Below, one piece after another: positions 17,202 to 26,133 of a DNA stretch of 64,000 nt (its first letter is position 1; each line of letters begins with the position of its first letter). Source of the DNA: Hyphomicrobiales bacterium (GTDB lineage Bacteria; Pseudomonadota; Alphaproteobacteria; Rhizobiales; Rhizobiaceae); NCBI GenBank assembly GCA_900471515.1, contig UCFC01000010.1, forward strand, positions 471,501 through 535,500. The letters are read 5' to 3'. A program made the position numbers and the translations under genes. The notes beneath the pieces are model-generated. The model had not been told where the DNA came from and did no database searches. It saw nothing but the letters and a program-made list of their open reading frames with translations.

Positions 17202-18285
17202 ATGTTGCCCCTGCATGATTGCGTAGGATCAAATCCAGTTCTCTCGCCGCGCCGGCAAGCGAGCGCTCGTTGATGACAAAGCTTCGGGCGGCGAATGACA
17301 TGGCCTCACGACGCGCCCCATCGTCCAGCAGCCCGGCAATGGCGCGCGCGTAAGCTCCCACATCGCCATCAGCCGTCAACAGCCCGGTCATGTCGGCCTC
17401 TACCACGGCGGGCACGCCGGCGGTCCTCTGCGCCACGACAGGAAGCCCCGCCGCCTGCGCTTCGAGATAGGCCAGTCCGTAGGCTTCGCCGCAGCCCGGC
17501 CAGACATAGATGCCGCCCCTTGATAGCAGGCTGGCTATGTCCTCCGGCTCCCTCTGGCCGAGCCAGTCGATACGACCGGGCGCAAAGCCTGCAAACAGCG
17601 CCTCCACCTCGCTCCTCAGCGGACCGCCGCCGACGATGCCGAGGGTCCACGGCCGATCCTCGATGACGCGGAGCGCCGCAGAGAGCATCCTGTAGCTCTC
17701 CATCTTGTCGCCGGCCCGCATCATCGCCACGGTCATCAATCGTTGCGGATCGGGATCAGGCTTTACCGGCTCGAAGAGCGCCGTGTCGATAAAAGGTTTC
17801 AATCCTGCGATACGCGCTTCGGGAAAGGCGTCCTCCAGCCCTCGGCGATCGCGGTCCGTGAAGGCGATATTGACCGCCGCCCGACGGATCGCCTCGCCCA
17901 CCGGTGTCTGAAAGTCCGCCCAGCCCGTCGCATCGCGCTTGCGCGAATAGGAGGCTTCCGCCGTGACATAGGGAATGGCGAATTCCGCTGCGATCCTCGG
18001 CCCGAGGAGATCAGGGGATTTGTAATAGGGGTGATAGCAGAACCAGAGCTCCGGTTTCGGCTCCTGCTGCCACTTGCGTCTCAGCCTTTCGCGTTCCTCT
18101 TCGGCCTTCACCCGCAGTTCGGCTGCCGCTTCCGGCGTACCGGCATAGATGCGCAGTTCGGATACGACTTCGACCGAGTGGCCCGCCATTTCCAGCGCCC
18201 GCACCAATAGCTGCGCCATCAGCCGGTCGCCCGAAGGCACCGGATGGTTCGGCGATTTCATCGGCGCGTAGAAAGCGATCCGCAT
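17191..18285 (-). CDS. GT4-family glycosyltransferase
   Basis: The 364-residue GT-B fold protein has a variable N-terminal acceptor domain with the glycine-containing opening AFYAPMKSPNHPVPSGDRLM. The C-terminal nucleotide-sugar domain carries GIVGGGPLR and an E-x7-E motif (CGEAYGLAYLEAQAAGLPVV, about 273-292). A long charged helix (about residues 58-75) is unusual. GGCGGAG before the ATG supports the start. It leads a two-gene minus-strand unit with the deacetylase-like protein and diverges from the membrane cyclase gene. Donor and acceptor unknown. Confidence 0.87.
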   Translation of the reverse strand: MRIAFYAPMKSPNHPVPSGDRLMAQLLVRALEMAGHSVEVVSELRIYAGTPEAAAELRVKAEEERERLRRKWQQEPKPELWFCYHPYYKSPDLLGPRIAAEFAIPYVTAEASYSRKRDATGWADFQTPVGEAIRRAAVNIAFTDRDRRGLEDAFPEARIAGLKPFIDTALFEPVKPDPDPQRLMTVAMMRAGDKMESYRMLSAALRVIEDRPWTLGIVGGGPLRSEVEALFAGFAPGRIDWLGQREPEDIASLLSRGGIYVWPGCGEAYGLAYLEAQAAGLPVVAQRTAGVPAVVEADMTGLLTADGDVGAYARAIAGLLDDGARREAMSFAARSFVINERSLAGAARELDLILRNHAGATYDR

Positions 18286-18477
18286 CGCGACACTCCGCCT
18301 GTGACAGTGTGTTTACAATCGGCGCTCGCGCCGCAAGCGAAAATTTCCGCTATTGTCACTATCCTTGAACGATACAGACAGGCATACCGAAGCGATCGTG
18401 ATTAGACGAGACGATAATTCCGCCCTTTTTGGTCTTCTCTAGTGCATTTGCGATTTGAGCTTCAAGAACAGGAATTG

Positions 18478-20193
18478 ATGACGACGGTCTGGGCCACAGG
18501 GATTTTTTCGGAGCGCGCAATCAGGAAGGCCAGGCTCGGCTCCGGCCTTGTGATGTTTGTCTTCATCATCCTGCACATGTCGAACCATGCGCTGGGGCTC
18601 GTTTCACTGACGGCGGCCGACGATGCGCGCCGGTTGTTTCTGGCGATCTGGCGCAATCCGCTCGGCACCGTGGTCTTCTACGGCTCGGTCCTGGTCCACA
18701 TGTCCCTGGTACTGCGCGGGCTCTATATGCGTCGCAGCCTCGTCATGCCCAGGAACGAGATGGCACAGATCGTTCTTGGGCTTCTCATTCCGCTGCTGCT
18801 TATCGACCATGTCGTCGGCACGCGCATCGTCCATGCGCTCTACAGCTATACCGACAATTACGAGACGATCGTTCGCACGCTCTGGATCAGTTCGCCCGAC
18901 AACGGCGTGCGCCAGACGTTCGCGCTGCTTGCCGTCTGGATCCACGGCTGTATCGGCATCCACTTCTGGCTGCGCTATCGGCCCTGGTACGACAATTCCG
19001 CATCGCTGCTTCTTGCGATCGCCATCCTGCTGCCGGTGCTGGCGCTGCTCGGTTTCGTCGAAATGGGCCGCACCCTGTCCGATCCCTCCTATATCGAGGC
19101 AGAATCCGGGCACTACGAGGAAACGATCAATACGCTTTATTACAATAATCCTGATGCGCGCGCGCAAATCGCGACGATTCGCGCCGGGCTCTACGGCAGC
19201 TTCTCCGCAGCGCTTGCCCTCGTCATCCTCGCACGGGCGCGCCGGAAGCTGAAAGAGCGGACGAACCAGGTCGCGGTTCACTATCCCGGCGGCGAGACCG
19301 TGCGCGTTCCACGCGGCTTCACCGTGCTGGAGGCAAGCAGGCTTGGCGGTCTGCCGCATTATTCGGTCTGCGGCGGCAAGGGCCAGTGCTCCACCTGCCG
19401 TGTGCAGATCCTCGGCGACTACTGGACCCTGCCGCCACCGGACAAGCTGGAGCAGACGACACTGAAGCGCATCAATGCGGCACCTGACGTGCGCCTCGCC
19501 TGTCAGCTCCGCCCGGACAAGAACCTGACCGTCGCGCCGCTGCTCGTGCCGCAGACAGAGGCTGCCCTTCCCGCCAACAGCCAGGAAACCAGTCCCGGCC
19601 GCGAGCGCGAGATCGCGGTGCTCTTCTGCGACATGCGCCACTTCACAACGCTGACCGAAACCCGCCTGCCGTTCGACGTTGTCTTCCTGCTCAACCGTTA
19701 TTTCGGGATCGTCGGCAAGGCGGTGGAACAGGCAGGAGGACGACTCGACAAATTTATCGGCGACGGCGCCATGGCACTCTTCGGCCTCAACAGCACGCCC
19801 GAGGAAGCCTGCCGGCAGGCAGTGGCGGCCGCAACCACAATTGTTGCCGAAATTGAAAAGCTCGCCTCCGAACTTGCCGGCGAACTGCCCTTGCCGCTGG
19901 AGATCGTTATCGGCATCCACACCGGCCCGGCCGTCGTCGGCACGATGGGCTATGGGCGCGTGCGCAGCCTGACGGCAGTCGGCGATACGGTCAATGTGGC
20001 CAGCCGTCTGGAAACGGCAGCCAAGGAACTCAACGCCGCCATCGTCATTTCCGAGCCGGTCGCGAGGCACGCGGGCATCAATGCGGAGACGGTCGAAAGC
20101 TGCGAAATCAACGTGCGCGGCCGCGCGCTCCCCTTGAAAGTCTACGTGGTCCCGAGAGAGAAAGCGGCCGAACCGCTCAAGGAAAGACAATGA
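18478..20193 (+). CDS. Membrane-anchored redox-type adenylate cyclase: cytochrome-like anchor, 2Fe-2S ferredoxin, class III cyclase
   Basis: The 571-residue fusion starts with about six membrane helices (residues 20-255) rich in histidines placed as in dihaem succinate-dehydrogenase anchors (His33, His37, His74, His111, His119, His156, His162). A plant-type ferredoxin domain follows, with Cys298, Cys304, Cys307 and Cys342 (SVCGGKGQCSTCRVQ, then RLACQ). The C-terminal class III cyclase (375-545) keeps both metal Asp residues (Asp385, Asp429), purine-specifying Lys425 and Thr504, and Asn506/Arg510, so it should make cAMP. It resembles the quinone-responsive CyaC described from Sinorhizobium meliloti (from memory). 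ATG at 18478 has AGGA before it. Its stop overlaps the FkbM methyltransferase start. Confidence 0.9.
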   Translation: MTTVWATGIFSERAIRKARLGSGLVMFVFIILHMSNHALGLVSLTAADDARRLFLAIWRNPLGTVVFYGSVLVHMSLVLRGLYMRRSLVMPRNEMAQIVLGLLIPLLLIDHVVGTRIVHALYSYTDNYETIVRTLWISSPDNGVRQTFALLAVWIHGCIGIHFWLRYRPWYDNSASLLLAIAILLPVLALLGFVEMGRTLSDPSYIEAESGHYEETINTLYYNNPDARAQIATIRAGLYGSFSAALALVILARARRKLKERTNQVAVHYPGGETVRVPRGFTVLEASRLGGLPHYSVCGGKGQCSTCRVQILGDYWTLPPPDKLEQTTLKRINAAPDVRLACQLRPDKNLTVAPLLVPQTEAALPANSQETSPGREREIAVLFCDMRHFTTLTETRLPFDVVFLLNRYFGIVGKAVEQAGGRLDKFIGDGAMALFGLNSTPEEACRQAVAAATTIVAEIEKLASELAGELPLPLEIVIGIHTGPAVVGTMGYGRVRSLTAVGDTVNVASRLETAAKELNAAIVISEPVARHAGINAETVESCEINVRGRALPLKVYVVPREKAAEPLKERQ

Positions 20194-21071
20194 TGCCCGG
20201 CCAAGCATGGCTTACTGCCAAATATTGGAAGCGCCGTCTGCGCAAGGCGCGCAATGCGCTGGCCACACGCTTCTTCGATACCCGCTTCGGCCGCCGGCTG
20301 CTGATCGAGAATATCGGGCCGCGCGTGACCTCCATGACGGTCGATGCCGGCGATCACCTGATGAGTTTTTCGCCCGCCGACTATATCGGCCGCAAGGTCT
20401 TCCGGAAGGGCCATTTCGAACGCGGAGCCGTCGACCGGCTGCTCGTGATCCTGCGCCAGCGCGGCCTGCTGAAGAAGGACGGCACGCTTCTGGAGATCGG
20501 TGCCAACATCGGCACCCAGACGGTCTATTTTGCGCTGGCCCGCGCCTTTGCCGGGATCGTCAGCATCGAACCGGACCCGCGCAATTTCCGCCTTCTGGAA
20601 CAGAATATCCGCCAGAACGGCCTCACCGACACGGTGCGCCTCGTCAACTGTGCCGCCGGCAATGCCGAAGGCGAGATCGACTTCTTCCTCAACCGCGCCA
20701 ATCACGGCAAGAGCAGCGCCATCCGCCAGAGCGCCAGCGACGAGAAGATCAGCGTGCCGGTGCGGTCGGTGACGGGCATTCTCGACGGTCTCGGCATCGA
20801 CGAAGCGGAGATCGGCCTCGTCTGGATGGATATCGAGGGTTACGAGCCTGTCGCCTGCCGTTCGATGCTGCCGCTGCTTGCCCGCCGCGCGCCGGTCTAC
20901 ATGGAATTCACGCCGCTTTTTTACGGCTCGGAGGGGACGCGGGATTTCGTCTCGTGGCTCGCCGGCTTCTACGAGGACTGCCTCGTCTTCTTCGAGGATC
21001 ACGAGCAGGAGATGAAGGTGCGCGACCTGCCCGGCGGCCTCGACCAGTACGACGTACTGTTCCTGCCGTAA
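20190..21071 (+). CDS. FkbM-family SAM-dependent methyltransferase
   Basis: The 293-residue protein has a SAM-binding segment LLEIGANIGTQTVYFALA (about residues 98-115), the acidic ribose-binding end IVSIEPDPRNFRLLEQNI, and the FkbM-typical GLVWMDIEGYEPVACRSM near residue 215. FkbM enzymes O-methylate sugars or polyketides and often occur in surface polysaccharide loci. The start overlaps the cyclase stop by 4 bases with AAGGAAAG upstream, so it is expressed with the cyclase. It converges on the following methyltransferase gene with 3 bases between stops. Confidence 0.85.
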   Translation: MMPGQAWLTAKYWKRRLRKARNALATRFFDTRFGRRLLIENIGPRVTSMTVDAGDHLMSFSPADYIGRKVFRKGHFERGAVDRLLVILRQRGLLKKDGTLLEIGANIGTQTVYFALARAFAGIVSIEPDPRNFRLLEQNIRQNGLTDTVRLVNCAAGNAEGEIDFFLNRANHGKSSAIRQSASDEKISVPVRSVTGILDGLGIDEAEIGLVWMDIEGYEPVACRSMLPLLARRAPVYMEFTPLFYGSEGTRDFVSWLAGFYEDCLVFFEDHEQEMKVRDLPGGLDQYDVLFLP

Positions 21072-21074
21072 GGC

Positions 21075-21554
21075 TTATTTCCGCCGATAGAGAAAATACC
21101 GCCCTTCCTTGATGCCATCGGGCAGCGGCAGCGGCAAAAGGTCGGGGTGATCCAGCGGCAGGCCGCTGACGGCGATACCGTCATGAACCAGCACGCCAGC
21201 CATCAGTTGCGGCAGCCAGGTCAGCGTCACGGCATCGATCTCGTCATGGCCGGTGCCGATATCGGCATGGGCAAGCGCGGCGTCGATCCCGAGAAAGGCC
21301 TGGCCGGTATCGCGGATATTGCCCGTCACCATATTTTCGGCCGGCGGCGTGGAGGTGGAATAGGAGCGGATTTCCCAATCGAAGGCGACAATGCGGCGGT
21401 CGGGAAAATGCTCGCGCAGATGGTCGTAGGTGCGGCCGTTGCCAAGGCCGAATTCGAGCACTGGCCCTTCCACCTCTTCCACCAGACCAACGATGGCATT
21501 GAGAATATCGCGTTGAGCCGTCAATCGGCGAATGAAGCTGTCGAGGCGGCTCAT
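21075..21554 (-). CDS. Class I SAM-dependent methyltransferase (small)
   Basis: This 159-residue protein has a SAM motif GPVLEFGLGNGRTYDHLREH (about 30-50) and the acidic strand end RRIVAFDWEI. It is shorter than typical class I methyltransferases, with a compact C-terminus ending GIKEGRYFLYRRK. I placed the start at 21554, where GGACAGGACAAG precedes the ATG; the frame remains open for another 1.1 kb upstream, but that part is antisense to the DUF3095 gene and has no similarity. Divergent from the DUF3095 gene with 120 bp between. Substrate unknown. Confidence 0.75.
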   Translation of the reverse strand: MSRLDSFIRRLTAQRDILNAIVGLVEEVEGPVLEFGLGNGRTYDHLREHFPDRRIVAFDWEIRSYSTSTPPAENMVTGNIRDTGQAFLGIDAALAHADIGTGHDEIDAVTLTWLPQLMAGVLVHDGIAVSGLPLDHPDLLPLPLPDGIKEGRYFLYRRK

Positions 21555-21674
21555 CTTGTCCTGTCCGTCATAAAATATGTCAGCGGTGCTACCATATTGA
21601 TGCCGTGCAAGTCGATTGCCGGAAACGCAAATTGCCGTTGCAGCGACAATAAGGGTCTGTGATAGACTCGGCGC

Positions 21675-22850
21675 ATGAACGAGATGTCCGACGACGCATT
21701 CTTTGCCAACGTGCCTGTTTTCAGTGACTTCGAAGGCGTGACCGACGAAAGCAATTACCAGCCGCTGCCCGAAGGGTGGGTGCTGGCAATGGCCGATATC
21801 GTCGGCTCCACGAAAGCGATATCCGGCGGCCGCTACAAGGACGTCAACATGGCCGGCGCCAGCGTCATCTCCGCAGTGCTGAACGCCGTCGGCAAGGGTG
21901 ACTACCCCTTTGTCTTTGCCGGCGACGGCGCGCTGATTGCCTTGCCCGATTCGCTGGAGAAGGAAGCGCGCGAGGCGCTGGCGGCGACACAGGTGTGGGT
22001 GAAGGAGGATCTGGATCTCGATCTGCGCATCGCCATCGTGCCGATCGCCGATATCCGCGCGGAAGGTCTCGATGTGCGTGTCGCCCGCTACTCGGCCAGC
22101 CCCTATGTCACCTATGCGATGTTCTCGGGCGGCGGCACGAGCTGGGCCGAAAAGAACATGAAGATGGGCCGTTACGGCGTCGAAAGGGCCGCGCCGGGCA
22201 CCCGGCCGAACCTTGCCGGCCTCTCCTGTCGCTGGAGCCCGATCGAGGCCCGCAACGGCGAGATCGTTTCGATCATCGCCGTGCCCGGCGAGGGCGGTCC
22301 CGGGCCGGAATTTCAGGCCCTCGTCACCGGCATCGTTTCCATCACCGCCGAACAGAACCGCAGCGGGCATCCCGTGCCGGAAGAGGGGCCGGAACTCGCC
22401 TTCTCGATGAAGGGCATCAATCGCGAGGTGAACGCCACCGCACCCGAGGGCAAGCGCCTGCGCCAGAGGCTCTTCATTCTCCTGCAGATCGGCCTGACCG
22501 TTCTTCTGCACAAATTCGGCATCACCTTCGCCCATTTCAACGCGCGCCGTTACAGGAAGGACGTTTCGGGCAATTCGGATTTCCGCAAGTTCGACGACGG
22601 CCTGAAGATGACCATCGACGTCGACGCCACCCACCTTGCCCGTATCGAGACGCTGTTGAAAGAGGCGCAGGAAAGGGGCGTGGCCCGCTTTGGCCTGCAC
22701 CGCCAGTCATCGGCACTGATGACCTGCTTCGTGCCGACGCCGCTGTCGCGCGACCACATGCACTTCATCGACGGTGCCGCCGGCGGTTATGCCGTTGCCG
22801 CCAGCCAGATCACCGGCAAGCAGCTTTCCGGCATTTTGGTTACGCCTTGA
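21675..22850 (+). CDS. DUF3095 family protein with class III cyclase-like N-terminal domain
   Basis: The 391-residue length matches the DUF3095 family. The N-terminal part shows cyclase-like metal motifs: VLAMADIVGSTKAIS (Asp41) and FVFAGDGALIALPD (Asp84), as in class III nucleotide cyclases. After residue 150 the protein is family-specific, with a conserved hydrophobic RLFILLQIGLTVLLHKFGI segment and LHRQSSALMTCFVPT near the end. Activity has not, to my knowledge, been established for this family. It overlaps the convergent nucleotide-sugar dehydrogenase by 11 bases. It is the second of three cyclase-fold genes in this stretch. Confidence 0.78.
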   Translation: MNEMSDDAFFANVPVFSDFEGVTDESNYQPLPEGWVLAMADIVGSTKAISGGRYKDVNMAGASVISAVLNAVGKGDYPFVFAGDGALIALPDSLEKEAREALAATQVWVKEDLDLDLRIAIVPIADIRAEGLDVRVARYSASPYVTYAMFSGGGTSWAEKNMKMGRYGVERAAPGTRPNLAGLSCRWSPIEARNGEIVSIIAVPGEGGPGPEFQALVTGIVSITAEQNRSGHPVPEEGPELAFSMKGINREVNATAPEGKRLRQRLFILLQIGLTVLLHKFGITFAHFNARRYRKDVSGNSDFRKFDDGLKMTIDVDATHLARIETLLKEAQERGVARFGLHRQSSALMTCFVPTPLSRDHMHFIDGAAGGYAVAASQITGKQLSGILVTP

Positions 22851-24189
22851 TGAGGTGATCGGCCGAGAGGCCGAGCCGGCCGAACACGTTTCGGGTATCG
22901 ACAATCAGCCTGGCGTTCTTCGAAAGAGCCGCATAGTCGATTATGTCGTGATCGGTCGCGATGAGGACCACGTCGTATCCCGCAACGGCTTCCGGCGTCA
23001 GATCGATGGATTTGCGGCCCTTCAGCGCCTGATATTCGCGGGTCGGCGGAATCTCGGCGACGAAGGGGTCGTGATAATCCGCCTTGCCGCCGCGTTCCTC
23101 GATGATCTCGATCAGGCGCAGCGACGGGCTTTCCCTGATATCGGCGACGTTCTTCTTGTAGGCGAGGCCAAGCACGAGGACGCGGGAGCGGCTGAGCGCC
23201 TTGCCCGCACGAATATCCAGCGCCTCGGCCAGCTTGCCGACGACATAGCGCGGCATCGCCGAATTGATCTCGCCGGCGAGTTCGATGAAACGGGTCGGCA
23301 GCTCGAATTCGCGCGACTTCCAGGTGAGGTAGAAGGGGTCGATCGGAATGCAGTGACCGCCAAGACCGGGACCGGGATAGAAGGGCATATAGCCGAACGG
23401 CTTGGTTTTGGCCGCGTCGATGACTTCCCAGACATCGATGCCCATTGCCGCATAGACGGTCTTCAGCTCGTTGACGAGAGCGATGTTGACCGAGCGGAAG
23501 ATGTTTTCGGTGAGCTTGACGGCTTCCGCCGTCGCATTGGAGGAAACCGGAACGACGCTCGAGACGGCGGCACCGTAGAAGGATTTCATCAGCGACAGGG
23601 CTTGTGCGCCATCGCCCGCAACGACTTTCGGGATGGTGGCCGTGTGGTAATTCTGGTTGCCGGGATCCTCGCGCTCCGGCGAAAAACCGACGAAGAAATC
23701 GGAACCGGACTTAAGCCCGGTCTCTTCGAGAATGACCTTCACGATATCGTCGGTGGTGCCGGGATAGGTGGTCGATTCCAGCACGATCAGCTGGCCCGCG
23801 CGCAGATGGGCGGCAATCGACCGCGACGTCGCCTCCACGAAGGAAAGATCGGGATCGCGATGTTTCGTAAGCGGCGTCGGGACGCAGATGACGATCACGT
23901 CGCAATCCGAGAGGCCGGCGAAATCGGTCGTCGAGACAAAGCGCCCGGCATCAATCTCGGCCGTCAGCGCCTCGTTTGTCACCGCGTCGATGTAGGAGCG
24001 GCGGGCATCCAGCGCGACGATCTTCTTCGGATCGATGTCGAAGCCGGTCACGGCAAAGCCGCTGCGGGCGACCGCCATCGCCAGCGGCAGGCCGACATAA
24101 CCGAGACCGATGATGCCGGCGCGCGCCGCGCGCGTCTCAATCTTCTTGGAAAGTGTCTCGAAAGTGGAAGAGCGTGCGTCCAAGGCCAT
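22840..24189 (-). CDS. Nucleotide-sugar dehydrogenase (UDP-glucose/UDP-N-acetylglucosamine 6-dehydrogenase family)
   Basis: The 449-residue, three-domain enzyme has an N-terminal NAD domain (GIIGLGYVGLPLAMAVARSG), a central domain with the catalytic Cys280 in GPGLGGHCIPIDPFYL, and a C-terminal UDP-sugar-binding domain (VLVLGLAYKKNVADIRESPS). It oxidises C6 of a UDP-hexose to a uronic acid; VCVP/PTPL and YxPFYPGPG patterns resemble WbpA-type UDP-GlcNAc dehydrogenases more than Ugd, though I cannot be certain. The ATG at 24189 is chosen because similarity begins soon after; the frame is open to 24279. Provides a charged sugar donor, consistent with the glycosyltransferases around it. Confidence 0.88.
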   Translation of the reverse strand: MALDARSSTFETLSKKIETRAARAGIIGLGYVGLPLAMAVARSGFAVTGFDIDPKKIVALDARRSYIDAVTNEALTAEIDAGRFVSTTDFAGLSDCDVIVICVPTPLTKHRDPDLSFVEATSRSIAAHLRAGQLIVLESTTYPGTTDDIVKVILEETGLKSGSDFFVGFSPEREDPGNQNYHTATIPKVVAGDGAQALSLMKSFYGAAVSSVVPVSSNATAEAVKLTENIFRSVNIALVNELKTVYAAMGIDVWEVIDAAKTKPFGYMPFYPGPGLGGHCIPIDPFYLTWKSREFELPTRFIELAGEINSAMPRYVVGKLAEALDIRAGKALSRSRVLVLGLAYKKNVADIRESPSLRLIEIIEERGGKADYHDPFVAEIPPTREYQALKGRKSIDLTPEAVAGYDVVLIATDHDIIDYAALSKNARLIVDTRNVFGRLGLSADHLIKA

Positions 24190-24609
24190 GCCTCTTGCGA
24201 AAAGTGAATCCGAAGGCTGATCTAATGCATGATCCCGCCAAATTAAACCCGGCCTGCAACCGACACCTAACTGCGCCATGCGCCGGCTTCATTGGCCGGG
24301 TGTGGCCCGAATGACCCGGGGTCGGCCATCCCGGCAACCGGGACGCACAAAAAAAATCGCAATCCCATTGTTTCGCACTTTCAGCGTGCCTATTTTGGCA
24401 AATGATAATGAACCACTTTGCAAAGATTGCTCGCCCGTTTCCAGGAGGTCGGAAGCCGGCGGGTGTCAAAGCCGGTTGTCGGCAATCGTTGACACGATAA
24501 TACCGCTCGTACATCCTGATTTTTTTTGTGATCTGCTCACCGTGAACGGGCAGGTCATGGTCGTTTTTGCATTTCGGGATGGACGTGCGACATGAGGATA
24601 ATACCAAGA
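24190..24609. other. 420-bp divergent intergenic region with a 7-bp inverted repeat
   Basis: The region separates the nucleotide-sugar dehydrogenase from the plus-strand cyclase gene and is less GC-rich, with T- and A-rich stretches near 24350 and 24520. GTGTCAA (24463-24469) and TTGACAC (24489-24495) form an inverted repeat with a 19-base spacer. The second arm contains a perfect -35 hexamer TTGACA, but no convincing -10 follows at 16-18 bases. It may be an operator for the cyclase gene. Open frames here lack similarity. Confidence 0.35.
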
Positions 24610-25950
24610 ATGAGCACGATCGAATCCAGCGTATCCTCCATTTTGTTGGACCGTGTTGCTGAATGGCTGACGAATTCTTCGCTGGCCGGTGACGACCTTG
24701 AAAACATCGTGCGCGGTTTCTGCGAGCGGCTTGCGGCCGCCGGCCTGCCGCTCGCGCGCGTGCACCTGACCTTCTCGATGCTGCATCCGCTCTACGATGC
24801 GCTGAGCTTCACCTGGAAGCGCGCCAGCGGCGTGACCATCGAAGGCTTCCGCATGCCGGCCGGCCAGAAGCCGGACCGTTTCCTGCAAAGCCCCTATTTC
24901 CATCTTCTCGACAACAACCTGCAGCATATACGCCGCCGCATCATGCCTGACGGCCCGAGCGAGTTTCCGATCTTCGAGGATCTCAGGCAGGAAAGGATCA
25001 CCGATTACCTCGCCTTCGTGCAGCCATTCGGCGACGGATCGGTGCAGGGCATGATGGGCTCCTGGTCGACCGACAGCTCCGCCGGTTTTTCCGACGACAT
25101 GATCGATGCGCTGCTGCGCATGCAGAACCATCTGGCGGTGGCTGCCAAGATGGCGGTGCTTGCCAAGCTCGCCAACAATATGCTGACCACCTATCTCGGC
25201 GGCGACGCCGGCAAGCGCGTGCTGAACGGCCAGGTTCGCCGCGGCGACGGTGAAACGATCCGTGCCGCTCTCGTCATGGCCGACATGCGCGAATCCACCA
25301 TGTATGCCGAGAAGGAAGGCCGGCAGGCCTATATCGATACGCTGAACCAGTTCTTCGACGCGATCGCCGCGCCCTTCAACCGCAACGGCGGCGAAATCCT
25401 GAGCTTCCTCGGTGACGGCTTCCTGGCCGTCTATCCCTGCGGCCGTCACAAGGACCCATCCAAGATCGCCTGCGAGGCAGCGCTTTCTGCCGTGCACCAT
25501 GCGCAGGCGCGGGTTGCCGAATTGAACAAGGATCGCGAGGCGAAGGGCCTGCCGAAAATCGGCTACGGCATCGGCCTGCATGTCGGCAATGTCATGTTCG
25601 GCAATGTCGGCCTGAAGGACCGCCTTACCTTCTCCGCCTTCGGCTCCGCTGTAAACGAGGTGCAGCGCCTGCAGGTGCTGACGAAGAAATACGGCCGGGA
25701 GGTCGTCGCAAGCCAGGCCTTTGCCGGCTATTGCGGCGGCGAATGGATCACGCTCGGCGAGGAAAAACTGCGCGGCATCCGCCAGAAGGTCACAGTGCTT
25801 CAGCCGCGAGCGCCGACATCCGGCATCCACGTCGACGAAGGTTTCCGCGAATCCGTGCAGAACGGCCTTTCGGAAGCCGAACAGGTCATCATGCTTCACC
25901 GCGACAAGAAACAGGTAAAACGTACGCCGATCGAAAAATTCATTCAGTAA
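24610..25950 (+). CDS. Class III adenylate/guanylate cyclase-domain protein with altered purine pocket
   Basis: The 446-residue soluble protein has an N-terminal region of about 190 residues that could be a GAF-like sensor and a cyclase domain at about 215-375. Both metal-binding aspartates are present (Asp225 in VMADMRESTMYAE and Asp269 in SFLGDGFLAVYP), as are Asn349 and Arg353. The Lys that normally reads the purine is Ser265, and the GDTVN motif is GSAVN (Ser346, Ala347). Base specificity, and perhaps activity, is therefore uncertain. Start at 24610 (MSTIES) or at the upstream ATG 24592. A strong hairpin follows the stop. Confidence 0.85.
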   Translation: MSTIESSVSSILLDRVAEWLTNSSLAGDDLENIVRGFCERLAAAGLPLARVHLTFSMLHPLYDALSFTWKRASGVTIEGFRMPAGQKPDRFLQSPYFHLLDNNLQHIRRRIMPDGPSEFPIFEDLRQERITDYLAFVQPFGDGSVQGMMGSWSTDSSAGFSDDMIDALLRMQNHLAVAAKMAVLAKLANNMLTTYLGGDAGKRVLNGQVRRGDGETIRAALVMADMRESTMYAEKEGRQAYIDTLNQFFDAIAAPFNRNGGEILSFLGDGFLAVYPCGRHKDPSKIACEAALSAVHHAQARVAELNKDREAKGLPKIGYGIGLHVGNVMFGNVGLKDRLTFSAFGSAVNEVQRLQVLTKKYGREVVASQAFAGYCGGEWITLGEEKLRGIRQKVTVLQPRAPTSGIHVDEGFRESVQNGLSEAEQVIMLHRDKKQVKRTPIEKFIQ

Positions 25951-25964
25951 TTACGCGCGAACAT

Positions 25965-25986
25965 TGCAGCGGCGTTGGCCGCTGCA
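25965..25986 (+). terminator. Hairpin after the cyclase gene
   Basis: TGCAGCGGC (25965-25973) pairs perfectly with GCCGCTGCA (25978-25986) over a GTTG loop, 14 bases after the cyclase stop. No T-run follows directly, so efficiency is uncertain. Confidence 0.5.
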
Positions 25987-26010
25987 CCGTATATGGCCAC
26001 CCTCGCATCA

Positions 26011-26045
26011 GGCGCCTTGCAAAACAGGCGCCGTGCGTTGTTTTT
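26011..26045 (+). terminator. Second hairpin with T-rich tail before the importer operon
   Basis: GGCGCC at 26011-26016 and 26027-26032 can pair over a 10-base loop, and a T-rich tract follows at 26038-26045. With the hairpin at 25965 this probably ends transcription of the cyclase gene. Confidence 0.4.
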
Positions 26046-26133
26046 CCCATGTCTGTCATCAACTGGACACCCCGTTTACGGTACGATAGTGTGCCTTAAC
26101 GGGAACACATAAGGACTGGGGAATTTCATTGGT

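Noticed and set aside
18298..18320. TGTGA-containing sequence resembling a CRP site upstream of the membrane cyclase
   Set aside because: Only the first half-site matches; the second half is poor.
21555..22700. Long upstream extension of the small methyltransferase frame
   Set aside because: It is antisense to the DUF3095 gene, and a good ribosome-binding site precedes the ATG at 21554.
24278..24595. 105-residue open frame in the divergent spacer before the cyclase
   Set aside because: No family similarity; frames on both strands here look equally random.
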